Notes: generated from the letters alone by a model not told the origin. A DNA stretch of 30,817 nt from Plantago elongata (GCA_036897095.1 JAYMSP010001563.1:1-30817); one strand, 5' to 3'; counted from the first letter of the stretch, positions 1-12,300 are shown. Numbers and translations are program-made.

Positions 1-281
1 AGCTGTTTGCACAGCAACACTTCAGGGTCGAAACCCAAGCTATTTTCATAGCAACACTTCAGGATCAGAGATCCACGTTGTTTTCACAGTAACACTTCAG
101 GATCAGAGATCCACGCTGTTTTCACAGCAACACTTCAGGACCATGTGTCCATGTTATTTTCATAGCAACACTTCAGGATCAGAGATCCATGCTGTTTTCA
201 CAGTAACACTTCAGGACCATAGGTCCATGCTATTTTCATAGCAACACTCCAGGATTAGAGATCCAGGCTGATTACACAGCG
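1..281. repeat. 38-bp tandem repeat array, about 7 copies
   Basis: The core AACACTTCAGGA recurs at steps of exactly 38 bases: the base before it falls at 14, 52, 90, 128, 166, 204 and 242. Copies alternate between a CAGGATCAGAGATCCA form and a CAGGACCATxxGTCCA form. Each form contains a short dyad (GGATC..GATCC or GGAC..GTCC), so every unit can form a small hairpin. The array may continue to the left of the window. It lies inside the LTR and has no counterpart at the same place in the right-hand LTR. Confidence 0.93.
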
Positions 282-1319
282 ATAAATGGATATGGTTCCC
301 AGTTTTTAAGAAAACAGTGTGTGGTTGCCCTTTTAGGAAATGGTTTTCGTGCAATGCAATGAGGATCAGAAATGCAAGAACAGTAAGATATGCAGAGTAC
401 ACTGTCACTTTATCACTTCATGAGCAGTAAAACATTTTCAGAATTCACTTTCACTTTAGTACACTATCACTTGGAAAAATAATATCATTCTTCAAAGTAT
501 ACTATCACTTGGAAACAGTAACATTTTTCAGAATACACTATCATTCAGTGTAAATCAGCAATTGGAGCAATAAAATGTCAAGTCTAGATAGGTAGTGTAA
601 CTTAAGTGCAGGTCATCTATAGTTCAAAACTCTTAATCGGTAATCAGAATCTGTAGACAAGACTCGATACTCAATATCAATCAACAATTGGGGTAACAAA
701 ATGTTAGGTCAATACAGGTAAGTATTCCTAATACAGGTTATCTACAGTTTATACCGTCAGTCGACTACATTGGTAAATGGCCGGTCGGTTGACGTTGAGT
801 AGTCGAAGTTAGTGTCAGACAGTCAGACAGATAAACTGGTACATGAATTGAAAAGCGAAGAATGAACAGTAGCAAACTTTCCCAACGCCGGATGCCGAAG
901 GCCAGCTATCACTCACCGTATTTGTCTGGTGCTTCAGGAGCTTCCGAAGATCCTGATAAACAGATAATAATACTATTCAATAACTTAAGTTCATGATAGT
1001 TTAATAGTTTCTAACGACGTCTTGTACGGATTTAATATCCTAGTTTTCTTATTCTTCTGACACTAAATCTAATTACGCTTCGACGTTTATCTAATTGTCA
1101 GTTATTTCTATGAAACCGGTAAGATGATATTTTATTCGGCTTTCAAAAATTATCCAATATTTTATTTCTAACAGATAATCCAAATACAGACAATAAGTCT
1201 GTCCAGTAATATCCCAAACTCCAACAGTATACCATTATTTAAATAATATTATACTCCGGTCTCCTAGTCGACGGCAAGTCGACATTTATCTAAGACAACA
1301 GTATAATTTAATTTCCATT

Positions 1320-1660
1320 AACTGTGAACAACCATTACTAATCAGTAATTAACACTAATTAACCCTTAATTAATAATAATTAACACTAATTACCCAATAA
1401 TAATTAATACTAATGACATTATTTAACTGTAATTAATTAAGACTAATGATAATTAGCTAGCGATAATTAATTACGGTAATTAACTAACGATTAATTAACT
1501 ACTATAATTAAGTAACAAATGATAATTTTTAACGTTAATTTACGCTAACTAATTAGGACTAATGATATTTAGCTAATTGATAATTACTTAAGATAATTAA
1601 TTAATTAATTAACTAACGATAAATTTTACCGAACGATAATTAACGGTAAAATAATAATAA
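1320..1660. repeat. TTAATTA-rich low-complexity tract in LTR
   Basis: About 340 bases made almost entirely of degenerate TAATTAAC, TAATGATAAT and ACTAATTA words. The same kind of tract occurs at the matching place in the right LTR (about 26960-27220). It is a shared LTR feature, not random AT-rich DNA. Confidence 0.7.
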
Positions 1661-2030
1661 AATCATACTATACTGACCGAGTGCGCGTCGAGCGGCAGGC
1701 AGAATAACGACAATCGAGCAGGGTTGGGACAGAACGGCTGCGAGGAATATTTTATTAATTTCTCGTTTGTATATTCGAATTTAATCGAATTCGATCGAGA
1801 AAATTTACCGGAGTTCGGTCGAGTTAACGACGCTTATCTGGGATGGGGTGTTCGACCGCGGCTGAGGCTGGTCAGAGGTTGGCCGCAATGCGGCGGCGGG
1901 ACGGCGACAGTTGGCCGGAAAATGGAGAAAAATGAAGAAAAACGGAGAGAAGAAGAGGCGGACAGAGAGAGCAGAATAATGAGAGAGAGAACAGAGGAAA
2001 TGGTGTGAGTTGAACTGAAATCGGAGGCCC

Positions 2031-2040
2031 CTATTTATAG
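2031..2040 (-). promoter_or_regulatory. Candidate LTR TATA box, minus strand
   Basis: On the minus strand this reads CTATAAATAG, a near-ideal plant TATA box. The following minus-strand DNA is a CT-rich leader (complement of the GA-rich tract 1920-2000), typical of plant core promoters. The flanking GGTGTGAGT and GGAGGCC blocks are conserved in the right LTR, where the TATA is TATATATA. The direction of transcription is inferred. Confidence 0.5.
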
Positions 2041-2824
2041 CCGGGAGGCGGCGGCCATTGGGCGGTGGTCGGCGTCGAGATACGGCCAGAGAGATGGCCA
2101 CGTTGTTCGAATTTCGTCCGTTCGTTTCTCGTCATTATCTCCCGTGGCGTGGCTCGATTTTCACCCATCCAGTCACTGTGCCTTCACGCGCAGCAGCCTG
2201 ACAGAGGCGGCGGCGCCTGCTCCGTTTAGTGGCTCGAGAAGGAACGGTGGGCGGACACGAGAAGGCGCGATGGTGGCACGAGGGAGCTCCGACTTGGCGC
2301 GATTAGATTGGTACAGAGGTGTGGCCACTGATGGCACGAACGGAGAAGAAGAAAAACAGGAAACGGGCGCGATGAACGGAACAATTTTGGCACTGTAAAT
2401 CAGCTTCTTCAATTGGGGGAAGAAGATGCTATTGAAATGACGGAAAATCGGAAATGCCCTCACTTGAAATGGAAGGAAGGAGTTAGGGGTAGACTCGTCT
2501 TTTTACAGTTATATAATACTAATTCGTTCTGGCTTTCAAACGACTCGTAAATAAAATTCGGAAAAATGGAAAATTACTTCCCGGACAATTTTCAAGTTGT
2601 TCTCGAGCCACCGGAAAAATAAAATAAATAATTTTTATTTTAGGAATTTTAATATTATTTTATTAGTAAATAACTACTTTCTATTTTTAACGTCGAATCT
2701 GCTCGGCGTTAAAATTCTAAATTCGTCCTAACCTATTTACGTAATTTTCCTACTCGTACGAAATAATAAAATTAATATTTTATTAAATTACCGAAAAAAG
2801 CGAGAAAATTTGACGGACCTTACA

Positions 2825-3562
2825 AGCATCAAGCTCAAAATAATATTTAAATAAAATTGATGTATATAATTTAGGTACGGAGTTAGACATGTAGTATAAT
2901 ACTTATATATAATCTATTTGTAAACTTTACGAGCATCGCGTTTAACGCGGTGTATCCTTTCTAGTATATCAATAAATTTATTTACAAAATTAATTTCAAA
3001 CTAGTACATCCTTTTGTAAATGTTCACTAAAACCTCAGTAGTTATCTTCAAACTTTTAACTTAGTTCGCTGCCTCTTTTTGTCTACAATCTTTGTTTTGA
3101 GTCATTTTCGACTACCCTTTTAGGAAGGCGTAATACATAAAATAAAAATATCATTTATTTGAATCAAACATATCATATAAAAACTCAACCCCACACTTTA
3201 TTTTAATTAAATTATGTTACGCTATTTTTCCCACCTAAAAAGAGAAAGTAAAGCTTCGGGGGAATTGGAGAATTTAGTATATGAAGATATGAACCAAGTC
3301 TCACGCATCATAAGTTAATATTTTCTCGATACATAACTTACTACCACAATGGATAACACATTATATCAACAAAAGTACACTTGATTCGAGCGAGAACCCT
3401 CTACTACCCAGTGTGATCCACGAATACATGGCTCACGAACTTGCAGACCTCTAACCTGCTATCTCCAATAAGAGGGTAAAAGGTTAGGCTAGATACTTTT
3501 TCAGTAGATTTTGATGGTGGGTATGATTTACTACTTTATTACAAAAGTTGAAATTAGACATA
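2825..3562. other. Intergenic, no gene recognised
   Basis: AT-rich DNA following the LTR terminus. No coding sequence, tRNA, polypurine or polypyrimidine tract was recognised. TTTGTAAA near 2919 and TTTACAAA near 2982 form a weak inverted pair. Confidence 0.6.
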
Positions 3563-3564
3563 TA

Positions 3565-3784
3565 CTCCCTCCGTTCCATTTGAAATGAATATACGATTTT
3601 TAAGAAAAATATGTAATATGTGGTTAAGATGAGTTTGAGATAGAAAAATATATGCGAGCTTAATAATGTGTAGTTGAAAATGAATTGTATTGTAAGATTA
3701 TTTTTATAAATGAAAAATTGTTTCATTTTGGTGGGATGTTGATGAAAATGAAAAGTTATTTTAGTTATAACGAGACGGAGGGAA
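3565..3784. mobile_element. Stowaway-type MITE (220 bp)
   Basis: The left terminus is CTCCCTCCGTTCC and the right terminus is GAGACGGAGGGAA, which match the classic Stowaway (Tc1/mariner) terminal inverted repeat. TA dinucleotides flank both ends (3563-3564 and 3785-3786), the expected target-site duplication. The interior is AT-rich with no coding capacity, as in other non-autonomous Stowaway elements. Confidence 0.88.
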
Positions 3785-3949
3785 TATATAGCGGGGGGAG
3801 AGGAGATGGGCCAGAAGAACCAGTCCGAGATTGGCATCTTACGTACAATGTTCATCTTCCCATGATCATGACCAAGTCATTTCTAGAGAAAGGAGGTTCG
3901 GGTAATAAAAATGCTAGATATTAGAGACCAATTTTTTATGGCCATTAGA

Positions 3950-3969
3950 AAATGGGCCAAAGCCCATTT
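3950..3969. promoter_or_regulatory. Inverted pair of TGGGC (site II-like) motifs
   Basis: AAATGGGC and GCCCATTT form a perfect 8-bp dyad around a CAAA spacer. Another TGGGCC lies near 3808. TGGGCC/GGCCCA (site II) elements are typical of promoters of housekeeping plant genes, and the CT-rich stretch 3970-3990 resembles a leader. No gene was found downstream for about 5 kb, so a promoter role is only a suggestion. Confidence 0.35.
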
Positions 3970-3989
3970 CTTCCTCTCTTCCTCCTTTA

Positions 3990-4597
3990 GATCTCTTTCG
4001 TTAATTTTCGGTCCAAATGTACTTTCAATTATTTCATCAAATCAAATTATAACTTAACAATTGAATAAAATATAATACATCAGAGATATTAATCTGGTCT
4101 TATAAAATTACTCAATTGATTAATATATTGATCTATTCCATAAATTCATCTCAATGTTGTTAATAGTTGTGAGTGTAACATATTGTGTTATCATCAGTAT
4201 ATCGACCACGCCACTAACTAATTACAGTTTCGGTCCAAACAATGCAATACCAATGTGTATTTGCGAAGATGTAAATTTAACCTAGATTGTAGTGTATATA
4301 ATGACACGATCATTTCATTCGTAATTACGTAATTAAGTCCACAGCTTAACTTGTGCCTGGTGTATAACTTCATTATATCATCTCATTACCCCATTAAGCT
4401 ATCAATTATATTCAACTTACTTCGAATCTATCATGCTTTGACCAAAGTCTTAGTGGTCCAACATGATTACAAGAACACAAGTAATCACACCAATTGAGGA
4501 ATAACGCATATACATGACCTCAACACAATTCATATCTACACTTAATTATTGACTACAAGCATTCCATATATAATACAACATTACCCTCAAGTCAAAA
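3990..4597. other. Intergenic, nothing recognised
   Basis: AT-rich DNA with no open frame of note on either strand and no transposon terminus recognised. Confidence 0.6.
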
Positions 4598-4757
4598 CAT
4601 TATTATATTACTTAAAAATTAATAATCTCGTAGGTACATAATATAATCTATCAAACGATTATCATAAAATTTTCAAACATTATTATATTACTTAGAAATT
4701 GATAATTTCGTAAGCACATAATATAATCTATCAAACGATTATCATAGATTTTTCAAA
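4598..4757. repeat. 80-bp tandem duplication, two copies
   Basis: The copies 4598-4677 and 4678-4757 share CATTATTATATTACTTA at the start and ATAATATAATCTATCAAACG further in, at a step of exactly 80 bases. They differ at only a few positions, which suggests a fairly recent duplication of non-coding DNA. Confidence 0.88.
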
Positions 4758-5182
4758 CGGAAGGAATCAATGCTGTTAATTCGGTACTTCTCGAGTTGGT
4801 TAAAAGTCATTAAGATGTTTTTTAATATTTCAGTAATCTGTTCAGCTCCTCGTAATGAAATGAACATTAGTTTGGAGTTCAAATTATATTAAACATGTTC
4901 GCCATCACAAAATTTAATCGTTTACTGTTAGATAGTTAAGTTTTCATTTATAACACGCAATAACTCATGGAAATTAAGTGTATACATTTTTTCCATTTTA
5001 AGACTGGAAGCATATAACATTCTTATATAACATTCTTCAGCATGCATATATTGTCTAGATGTTAATTTTTCTTGATTGTTATATTGAGTTACGTTTGATG
5101 GAATATTATTCTAATGAGACAATGCATTCTACATAACCAATAAACCAAACATGACGAAGACTATTTCATTGACTTGAAATTT

Positions 5183-5260
5183 CTCCCTCCATTTCATAAT
5201 ACGCATGTTTTATAAGTGATTGCAAATTTATATTATAATATGAACATTTAGGGACGGACA
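5183..5260. mobile_element. Possible degenerate Stowaway remnant
   Basis: CTCCCTCCATTTCATAAT at the left and TTTAGGGACGGACA at the right resemble the two ends of a Stowaway element, but the right terminus is incomplete and no TA duplication is clear. This is weak evidence. Confidence 0.3.
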
Positions 5261-6410
5261 TAAAAAAAAATAGTCATGGATAGCGATCATTAAACATAAT
5301 AAAAAGTAACAAGTTAAGGACTATTAAATTTACACTGAATATAATGATTTTAGGTGTTTCATATTGTTATGTTCGAACTATGTTCTTAGTTATAACTTTC
5401 AACGCATAAAAATACGTTGTTACAATACATAACAACCACGAGATGCAATATCTCTCTCTCTCAAAGGGTATATGAGTCATTTGGAGGCTAAAATCCAGGG
5501 GTAGCAATTGCTGCCCCAACTCTTTTAATGTGTCCGTGCCGGTGGACATTACAATAATCTTATATCATACCTTCAACAAATGGATCATTACAAATTTACC
5601 TTCAAGAAAAAATTATTTTATTTCAAAAAATTTTAAAAATAATCCAGGAAAGCGTGATTTTTTTCTATTAATTGTTTAATATGAGGTTATATTTTGTTCT
5701 ACTTAACTAACATGAATAAATCCGAATTGAATTGAATTGAATTGAATTTATATGTATTATAAAGAATAATTAAGCTAAATTAATTTGAATTGGGATAATT
5801 TAATTAAAGTTGCTAAATTTTCAGATGAAAAAACATAACTTAGTATATTTTTGGAAATGCGTGGTTGAAAATGCATGGTTGAAAATGCATGCATATAGTA
5901 GGTTTGGGAGATATTAATTGAAGGAATAGTTATTAACTATAAATAGTGTGAGTTTCGAAACTGCTTAATGACACTTAATTATATATTAAAAAAGCCTATT
6001 AACTAGTGACAAATTCCTATAAATTATTAATTTTGTACCCTATAATAAATTTACCATTCTTCATGCAGTCCCTTCCATAGCAACATATCAAATAAAATAT
6101 TCAAAAATTTGTGAAATACAAGTTTTTGTAAGAATCTCGTGAATCTTGCAATATTTTATATTAATTGTATGGTGTTGTATATAAATATCGTAAATTTTTA
6201 TGTATCAGCAAACAGTATAGTATTATATATTAGTTGCGCGGCTTAATCGTCTTATATAAAACTCGTAGGATAATTTCTCAATCAAATAATCTATTTATTT
6301 TGAAGATGGTTGATAGATAGAAAAAAAGTTTAATGAAAATTATGTGTAGCAAATTTATATATGACATTAATTTGAAACTCACGTAAATACATAATTTAAT
6401 ATTAAAATTA
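5261..6410. other. Intergenic with a (GAATT)5 microsatellite
   Basis: No gene was recognised. Five perfect GAATT units occupy 5724-5748. Near 5860-5890 the phrase GGTTGAAAATGCATG is partly duplicated. A minus-strand open frame at 5367-5549 has no recognisable protein character. Confidence 0.6.
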
Positions 6411-6412
6411 TA

Positions 6413-6643
6413 CTTCTTTCGTCCCGTTAAAAGTGATACATTTTTTCGTTTTTAACGTCCCACTAAAATAAAACAATTTTTTTCATTTATAAAAATAACC
6501 TCTACAATACAACTCATTTTTAACCACACATTATTGTGTCCACATATACTTTTTCATCTCAAATTCATTTTTAACCATAGTACTATATATTTTTATTAAA
6601 AGATGTTAAAATTAAATTGTTTCATTATTAATGGGATGAAGGG
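6413..6643. mobile_element. Stowaway-like MITE, diverged (231 bp)
   Basis: The left end CTTCTTTCGTCCCGTTAA and the complement of the right end, CCTTCATCCCATTAAT, form an imperfect Stowaway-type inverted repeat. TA flanks both ends (6411-6412 and 6644-6645). The interior is AT-rich and non-coding. It is older than the copy at 3565-3784 judging by the imperfect termini. Confidence 0.65.
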
Positions 6644-6645
6644 TA

Positions 6646-7265
6646 TATGAAACAAAACATTTTATTTTATTTTATTTGCGCATGCCATATGGACTTACAA
6701 CTTATTATACACTCCTGCTCCATGGAATATACGAATAGGACATAATTAAAAGACCAGCAACTTAATGTAGAATTAGAATTAAAATTTCAACCTACGAGGC
6801 TATGACTCGTTCACAACTTGATGAAAACACTATTTATGCTCTCGGCTTATTTTGATTCCAATAAACTTTTACCATTTCCCAAATTCTAAAACCAGAAAAA
6901 ATTAACAAAGAAAGAACAAGTCAAGTTGAATCATTCGTAACATATATATTTCATCTGAAAAGTATTAAAATTCTCAGTAGAATGTAGATAATTTTTGGGA
7001 TAAGGCCGTATAATACTCACTTAAGGGCAAGTGATCATATATGATTACAACAATTTTGTAGTAGAAAGAAAATTATCTATTTGATCAGATTATGCATGCT
7101 TTGTGGTGCCTCAACTGTCCACCCAAGCAAAGCTAACTAGATTAGTTTACCCTAACCTAGGATTAATTAGAGGGTTTATGCTATTGGTTAGGTTTGTTAT
7201 ACTAGAACTTGGTATATCTACACTCAAGCCCTTAATGGTATATGTTGAAATTAGCTTACATGCAG
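6646..7265. other. Intergenic, nothing recognised
   Basis: AT-rich. A short open frame at 7103-7288 does not resemble a known protein and runs into the adjacent MITE-like sequence. Confidence 0.6.
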
Positions 7266-7267
7266 TA

Positions 7268-7394
7268 CACTGTTCCGTTTTAAAATAAATGTTTCATATT
7301 TTAATAAATTATTCACCAATCATTTTAAACCACATATTATTAATCTATATTATCTTTTAATATTTGTAGGTGTAGTTTGTTGTGGAACGGAATG
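7268..7394. mobile_element. Possible short Stowaway-like MITE
   Basis: The left end CACTGTTCCGTTTTAAAAT and the right end GTGGAACGGAATG share an inverted TTCCGTT/AACGGAA core and sit beside TA dinucleotides (7266-7267 and 7395-7396). The inverted repeat is poor, so this is tentative. Confidence 0.35.
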
Positions 7395-8768
7395 TAAATA
7401 AAAAGACATAAATTTATTAATTTTAAGTATGCACGTTTTCTTTTCTTTTTAGATGAGATAATTATATTTTTCATTTTCTTCTTAAATGATAAAAAGTTAT
7501 ATTAATACTTGAAGATTATTTACAAGAACATAAGAAAGAAGGTTCGAATTAACTAACAAATCTGTCTCTAAGATCTCGTTTGTTATACCGCTTGAGCGGT
7601 CATCTTTCCACTTAAATCGAACATTTTATAAAAAATAGTTTAATTTTAATTAACAAAAAATTATTTAAATTTTATACCAATAGGAATCTCGAGTTTTGGT
7701 TAATATGCATGTGGAAATAGTTGCAAGTTGAAAGTTCGAAGCCGCCAAATGTCTGTCTGAGTGGAAAGAAACTATAAATTGGTTGGAGACCAGACTTAAC
7801 GATCGATCGATGCAGTCTGGTCTCCAATATTCAACCGAAACTACCTAATTACCAAATACATTTGTACCTATGGTATACTTCTGGTCATTGACTAATTAGC
7901 ATGCCATCATCATTATCATCTTCTTCACATTCTTAATGATGTATTAGAATAATATTAATCAGGTGCCTAATTTGTGGTCACATATACCTAAGTCAAGAAT
8001 GTAATGTAACAAGAGAGACATAGGATTAGCACTTACCCATACCATGCAACCTTCTTAGTTATAAACATAACATATTTATTTAATACAAAAACGTCCGAAA
8101 TTCATATTTTTTTAGAGTTATGAGAGTTTTATAATATTGTATACTAATCGTATAGTTTTGTATGTAAATTGTTGATGTTTATTTTTTGTAAATTGTATAT
8201 TATTATTTATTAATTGTATGATTGAATTATTTTGTGTGAAACTTTCAAACTTTTTCAGGAGAGTTATTTTTTATTTAAATATATATTTTGTATTAAGTTC
8301 GTAAATCATTCTCATACATACCGGATGAAGCGCCCATCATACATGATGGCGTATCATATTTAAGAAAATCTAGTAAACAGTGACGTGAATTTTAGTAAAT
8401 GTAGATATACCTAATGTATATTAAACATATTGTGTTTCAACATAAGATGTAAGACAGTGAGACGGTGAGAGTAACATTGAACGGAGTTAAAATTTAACTC
8501 GCTAATAAAACGAATAAAAAAATATACTTAAATTTAAAAAATTATGAGCCTCAACAAACTTTCTCTATTAACAATTGTATAAAATATAAATTATTAAAAT
8601 AATGAACCTTAATTAAGTTTATCGAGCTGGGTCGGGCTCGGCTCGTTATATTTATAAAATATAAAATAAGACTCGAGCTCATGTTAACTTCATCAAGCGT
8701 GTCTAACCTTTATCAAGACCTGACTCGCATAACAACTCTATGTAGAGAGCAACAAGTTTATATGAGAA
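7395..8768. other. Intergenic with a hairpin at 7783-7827
   Basis: No gene was recognised. The hairpin TTGGAGACCAGACT / AGTCTGGTCTCCAA is listed separately. Near 8615-8680 short GC-richer words (GGGCTCGGCTCG, ACTCGAGCTC) stand out from the AT-rich background and may be a transposon remnant. Confidence 0.55.
7783..7827. repeat. Perfect 14-bp inverted repeat (hairpin)
   Basis: The arms at 7783-7796 and 7814-7827 are exact reverse complements, separated by a 17-base spacer containing GATCGATCGAT, itself palindromic. It could form a short stem-loop. No transposon ends or gene were recognised around it. Confidence 0.85.
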
Positions 8769-8850
8769 ATAATTTATCAATCTTTTCTAATATAAACACG
8801 ATCATTCTTATAATTTATCAATCTTTTCTATTATAAACACGATCATTCTT
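8769..8850. repeat. 41-bp tandem duplication, two copies
   Basis: The copies 8769-8809 and 8810-8850 both begin ATAATTTATCAATC and end ACGATCATTCTT, with about one internal difference. The pair lies about 110 bases upstream of the TATA box of the rhamnogalacturonate lyase gene, so it may affect promoter spacing. Confidence 0.9.
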
Positions 8851-8963
8851 AATATAATAGGTGGTGGTTTTAGTTAATTTAATACTACTCTAAAATGTGA
8901 TGTCCATAAAGTATTGATTTAATTTTTCTCCATAGCTTGAAAAATGTTTGTCTATGAAAATTC

Positions 8964-8970
8964 TATAAAT
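8964..8970 (+). promoter_or_regulatory. TATA box of the rhamnogalacturonate lyase gene
   Basis: TATAAAT followed about 30 bases later by an A/C-rich stretch (CTAAACAACACAACG), a likely transcription start near 8995. The probable 5' leader runs to 9192, where CCAAG|GTACGT resembles a donor site. An acceptor-like AAAAGCAG ends at 9339, so a 147-base 5'-UTR intron is plausible, leaving the ATG at 9363 in the second transcribed exon. Confidence 0.55.
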
Positions 8971-9362
8971 GGAGGTAGTTGTGCACACCTAAACAACACA
9001 ACGTGGTCTCTGTTTCCAATTTCTCCTTACATGCGTACGAGAACTACTCCATCAACTTTTCCAAACAAAACTCAGAAAAATAAAAGAGAAGTAGCTTAAC
9101 AACTTACAAATCTATCAATTCGCTCGAGACATTAATTCGGTTCTTGCCAATCATAATCTTTCTTCTTCTCCATCTCCTCATTCTTCTCCAAGGTACGTAC
9201 ATGCTTGTCTATATTATACTTCCAATCTCACCATTTCTAGTTTTATTTCTATTGCATTCCACTTTACTCTCGTCTCAAATTCAATCACAACTTGTTTATG
9301 AGAACATATACTTATATAAGTTTCATATAATAAAAGCAGATTATCCGATTGTGGAGCGCAAC

Positions 9363-12300
9363 ATGGAGACGAGTCGAAGCAAGTTATTTGTAAGATCATC
9401 GATCGGAGTTGCTCTGTGGTTCTGTCTTGTTCTTGGTTGTGCTGCGAGTTCAAACAGGTACGGTTTCTTCTTTACGACATTGGCAAATTGTTTTTGCAGA
9501 ATTTTAGAAAGATTGAGCATTAATTGCGAATTGAGTTGAAAGTTTACGTTACTGTGGACTTTTACTTGTTATTTGACATTTACCATGTATCAAAAGTTGC
9601 TACAAAAAATGGAAATTGTCTTGCTTCATAATTGTTATATACACATAGTGGTATAGGAGATATTAGTGAGGCACCGTGGCAATTAATATTTTTAAGTATA
9701 TAACTGTATAAGATATAAACATTTTAAACTATATTAACAATATGAGCTAAGTGAATCAATGACCATTACAAATTCATTTATTCATGTATATCATCATAAT
9801 TTTATTAGAAATTTATTTATAAATTTTTTATTATAACTATAATGTTTGTACTTACGTTGAGTATGAATTTATGTAATTAGTAGTTACATGCATCAAGCAA
9901 AGTCACGTATGGATAAATAAGGATAGGAAGAGTTTTATGACAGAATATTACTTTCGGAGATCGATCTCATCTCATTAATTTACCGACTTTACTTTACAGT
10001 TTACATTACTTAACTTATGCGAGTGGATATATATTAATTTCGTAATTAGACCGGTAAAAAGTGAATGCCTTTTGACTTTCTTAATTTCTTAAGCATCCAT
10101 TCAGGACCAAGCTAGTTTCATTCCATTATCAAATCAGTATCATCAATTATCAACTAAATTTCATGATTTAATTGGAGTGTAGGATACGTATATATGTACT
10201 CTATTTTCTAATACTACAGTGTTTCAATTGCAATAATTCTAACAAGTTTTAACAATATTTTCTAAAAGTTTTTATACTATGAATTGAAATAGAATTTTCC
10301 ACTTGCAAAACCGGACATATGACCTCTTAAATGTGTGTGCCTTAACATACCAACTAGTATTAAAAACAAATCTCTCAACATTAATATTGGAGAAACTGGC
10401 AAGTGGAAATTTAAGTTTATAAACTGTTTAAGGCTAGCTAGTGATAATGACATAGAAAATCAACGATTTTAAACCATTATTGATTCTTAACAAAATTAAA
10501 TTAAATAGATTGAAGAGCCATCAACTACCAAAAGTTAGAGTTCAAGGAGCTCTTTTTCTTATTTAGGATAGGATTTGTACCGCGGGGTGAGAATGTGGTT
10601 GCATGCCAAGCAGTTAAATATCTATAGATTCATGTAATACATTCGACTTTTCTTGGTGATATGAATCATTTCATTTTAGACCTTTAAACAAAAGAAATTA
10701 AAGGAAAACGAATTTGAAATTCCATTTTGATATAAGATTTTAATAACAGTGACTAGCTAGCAATAAAAGTAGACCAATTACTCTTCATTTAGTATCTTAG
10801 AATATAAAGACATATGAAATAAATGTAGTTAATTATAATTATATGGTCTGAAGTCGTATCGTATTGTTCATTCATTTTGATCATCATTAATTAAGTCATA
10901 GTGATGGTTTAATGCGTGCATTATGATTAGGGATCAATGTTATGCCCTAACCAAGACTTTAGTTTCGTTAATAACCAGACCAGTCCAAATGCATATTGTA
11001 TATAGTTCAAGCGTCAACAAGTTAGACTAGAAAATCCTACTTCGTAGGTTGTAAAACGGTCTTAATACGGCAGGTGACTGTATAAAGCACGGCATGACCA
11101 TTTCTTTTTGTAGGAGACGAGACGAGACGAGACAAGAAGAGAAAATATATTATGCATACTTTTCTTTTTCTTTTCTACGACACTATTCTATTGTACATAT
11201 TCAACAATAGAGACCACCAACCAGACCCATTAACGTACCATATGATCGTTCGTCTAATTTCAATTGGTCTGGTCGCAATTAGTCAACCATGTTTGTTGCA
11301 CCTCACCCTTAATTTCCCTAATTGGAATTATTCTGCTCCATTCATTCCTATTTTTCTTATTACTACCTAGTCATATTATTATTAGTTATCTGTGTTGTCT
11401 GTCCCAAATTATACTGATAGATCATTTTTACCTTATATTCCCTCAAGTTTATTCCCTGCTAATTACATGCACTAACTTTTTGATTAATGATTGATTAATT
11501 TACTCAGTGGCTCACATTTCTAAATTTACTCCTCCCTCACTATTAACTTCAACTTCTAGTTAATTCTTGTCAATAAAAACAAAGAATTCATGTTTGTTAG
11601 TTGACACTTTGGGTACGCAAATGTGTACTTAATTATAAAATTGATATTTTCAATCAAATTCCTCATATATTTTTTTAAACAGTGACTTGAATTTCAACGT
11701 ATTGGTTGGACTATTGGTCAACTTCCTGATATTTATGACTATAACCGTATGGTTTGTCGTTTATTTTAGCATATCAGTGTGTAAGAATGGTCTCGAGAAA
11801 ACTTACACTTATATTTTAAAAATTAATTAATTTCCCTCATCTATGATACCCTAAGTGTAAATTCAAGAAATATTAGTACTTATGTTATATGCCGGTTCTC
11901 ATAAACCGACCTGATTGTACTTTAGTTAACGTTGTTTGATTGACAAACTGCAGTTCATCAAAATCGCAGCTGACGATCCGAGAAGCACATAATCATGTAA
12001 GATATGAATGATTTAATTAATGAAACTACAGTTAGCAAGTAATTACATTAATTAATCAATAGTTTCATCTTTATGTACATCATACATGTCAAGTAATATA
12101 GTTTAAAATACCTTTTGACATGTTCTTGTGTGTGATTTTTCATATATATGCAGATCGTGTTGGACAACGGAATAGTTTCAGTAACGTTAGTACAGCCAGG
12201 GGGCTTAATTTCAGCTGTTACATATGAAGGAATCCATAACGTCCTTGAATATCATTCTACTGAATATCAAAGAGGGTTAGTTCACTTCAACAATTTATCA

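Larger units (their letters stand above)
1..2824 (-). mobile_element. Long Ty3/gypsy-type LTR, truncated by window edge
   Basis: From about position 313 to 2824 this stretch matches 25595-28033 block by block. Shared blocks include the segment around 555-590, the GCCGAAGGCCAGCTATCACT block near 893, the GTCGAC repeats near 1267, the TTAATTA-rich tract, the GA-rich/GC-rich tract and the last 100 bases ending GACGGACCTTACA. The right copy is bounded by TGTAA...TTACA, so 2824 is an LTR terminus. A plant-type TATA box read on the minus strand suggests minus-strand transcription, so the biological 5' end of the LTR would be at 2824. No polypyrimidine tract follows 2824 on the plus strand, so this is probably not a 3' LTR. 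It is either a solo LTR or the 5' LTR of an element extending leftwards out of the window. No gag or pol coding sequence is present. Family and strand are inferred. Confidence 0.8.

Noticed and set aside
1..281. Regularly spaced 38-bp repeats as a CRISPR array
   Set aside because: The repeats abut directly with no unique spacers, no cas genes are present, and the DNA is plant nuclear; it is a tandem array in an LTR.
9144..9362. Hydrophobic N-terminal extension of the lyase (PIIIFLLLHLL)
   Set aside because: It has no ATG at its start and spans a probable 5'-UTR intron; the ATG at 9363 gives a proper signal peptide.
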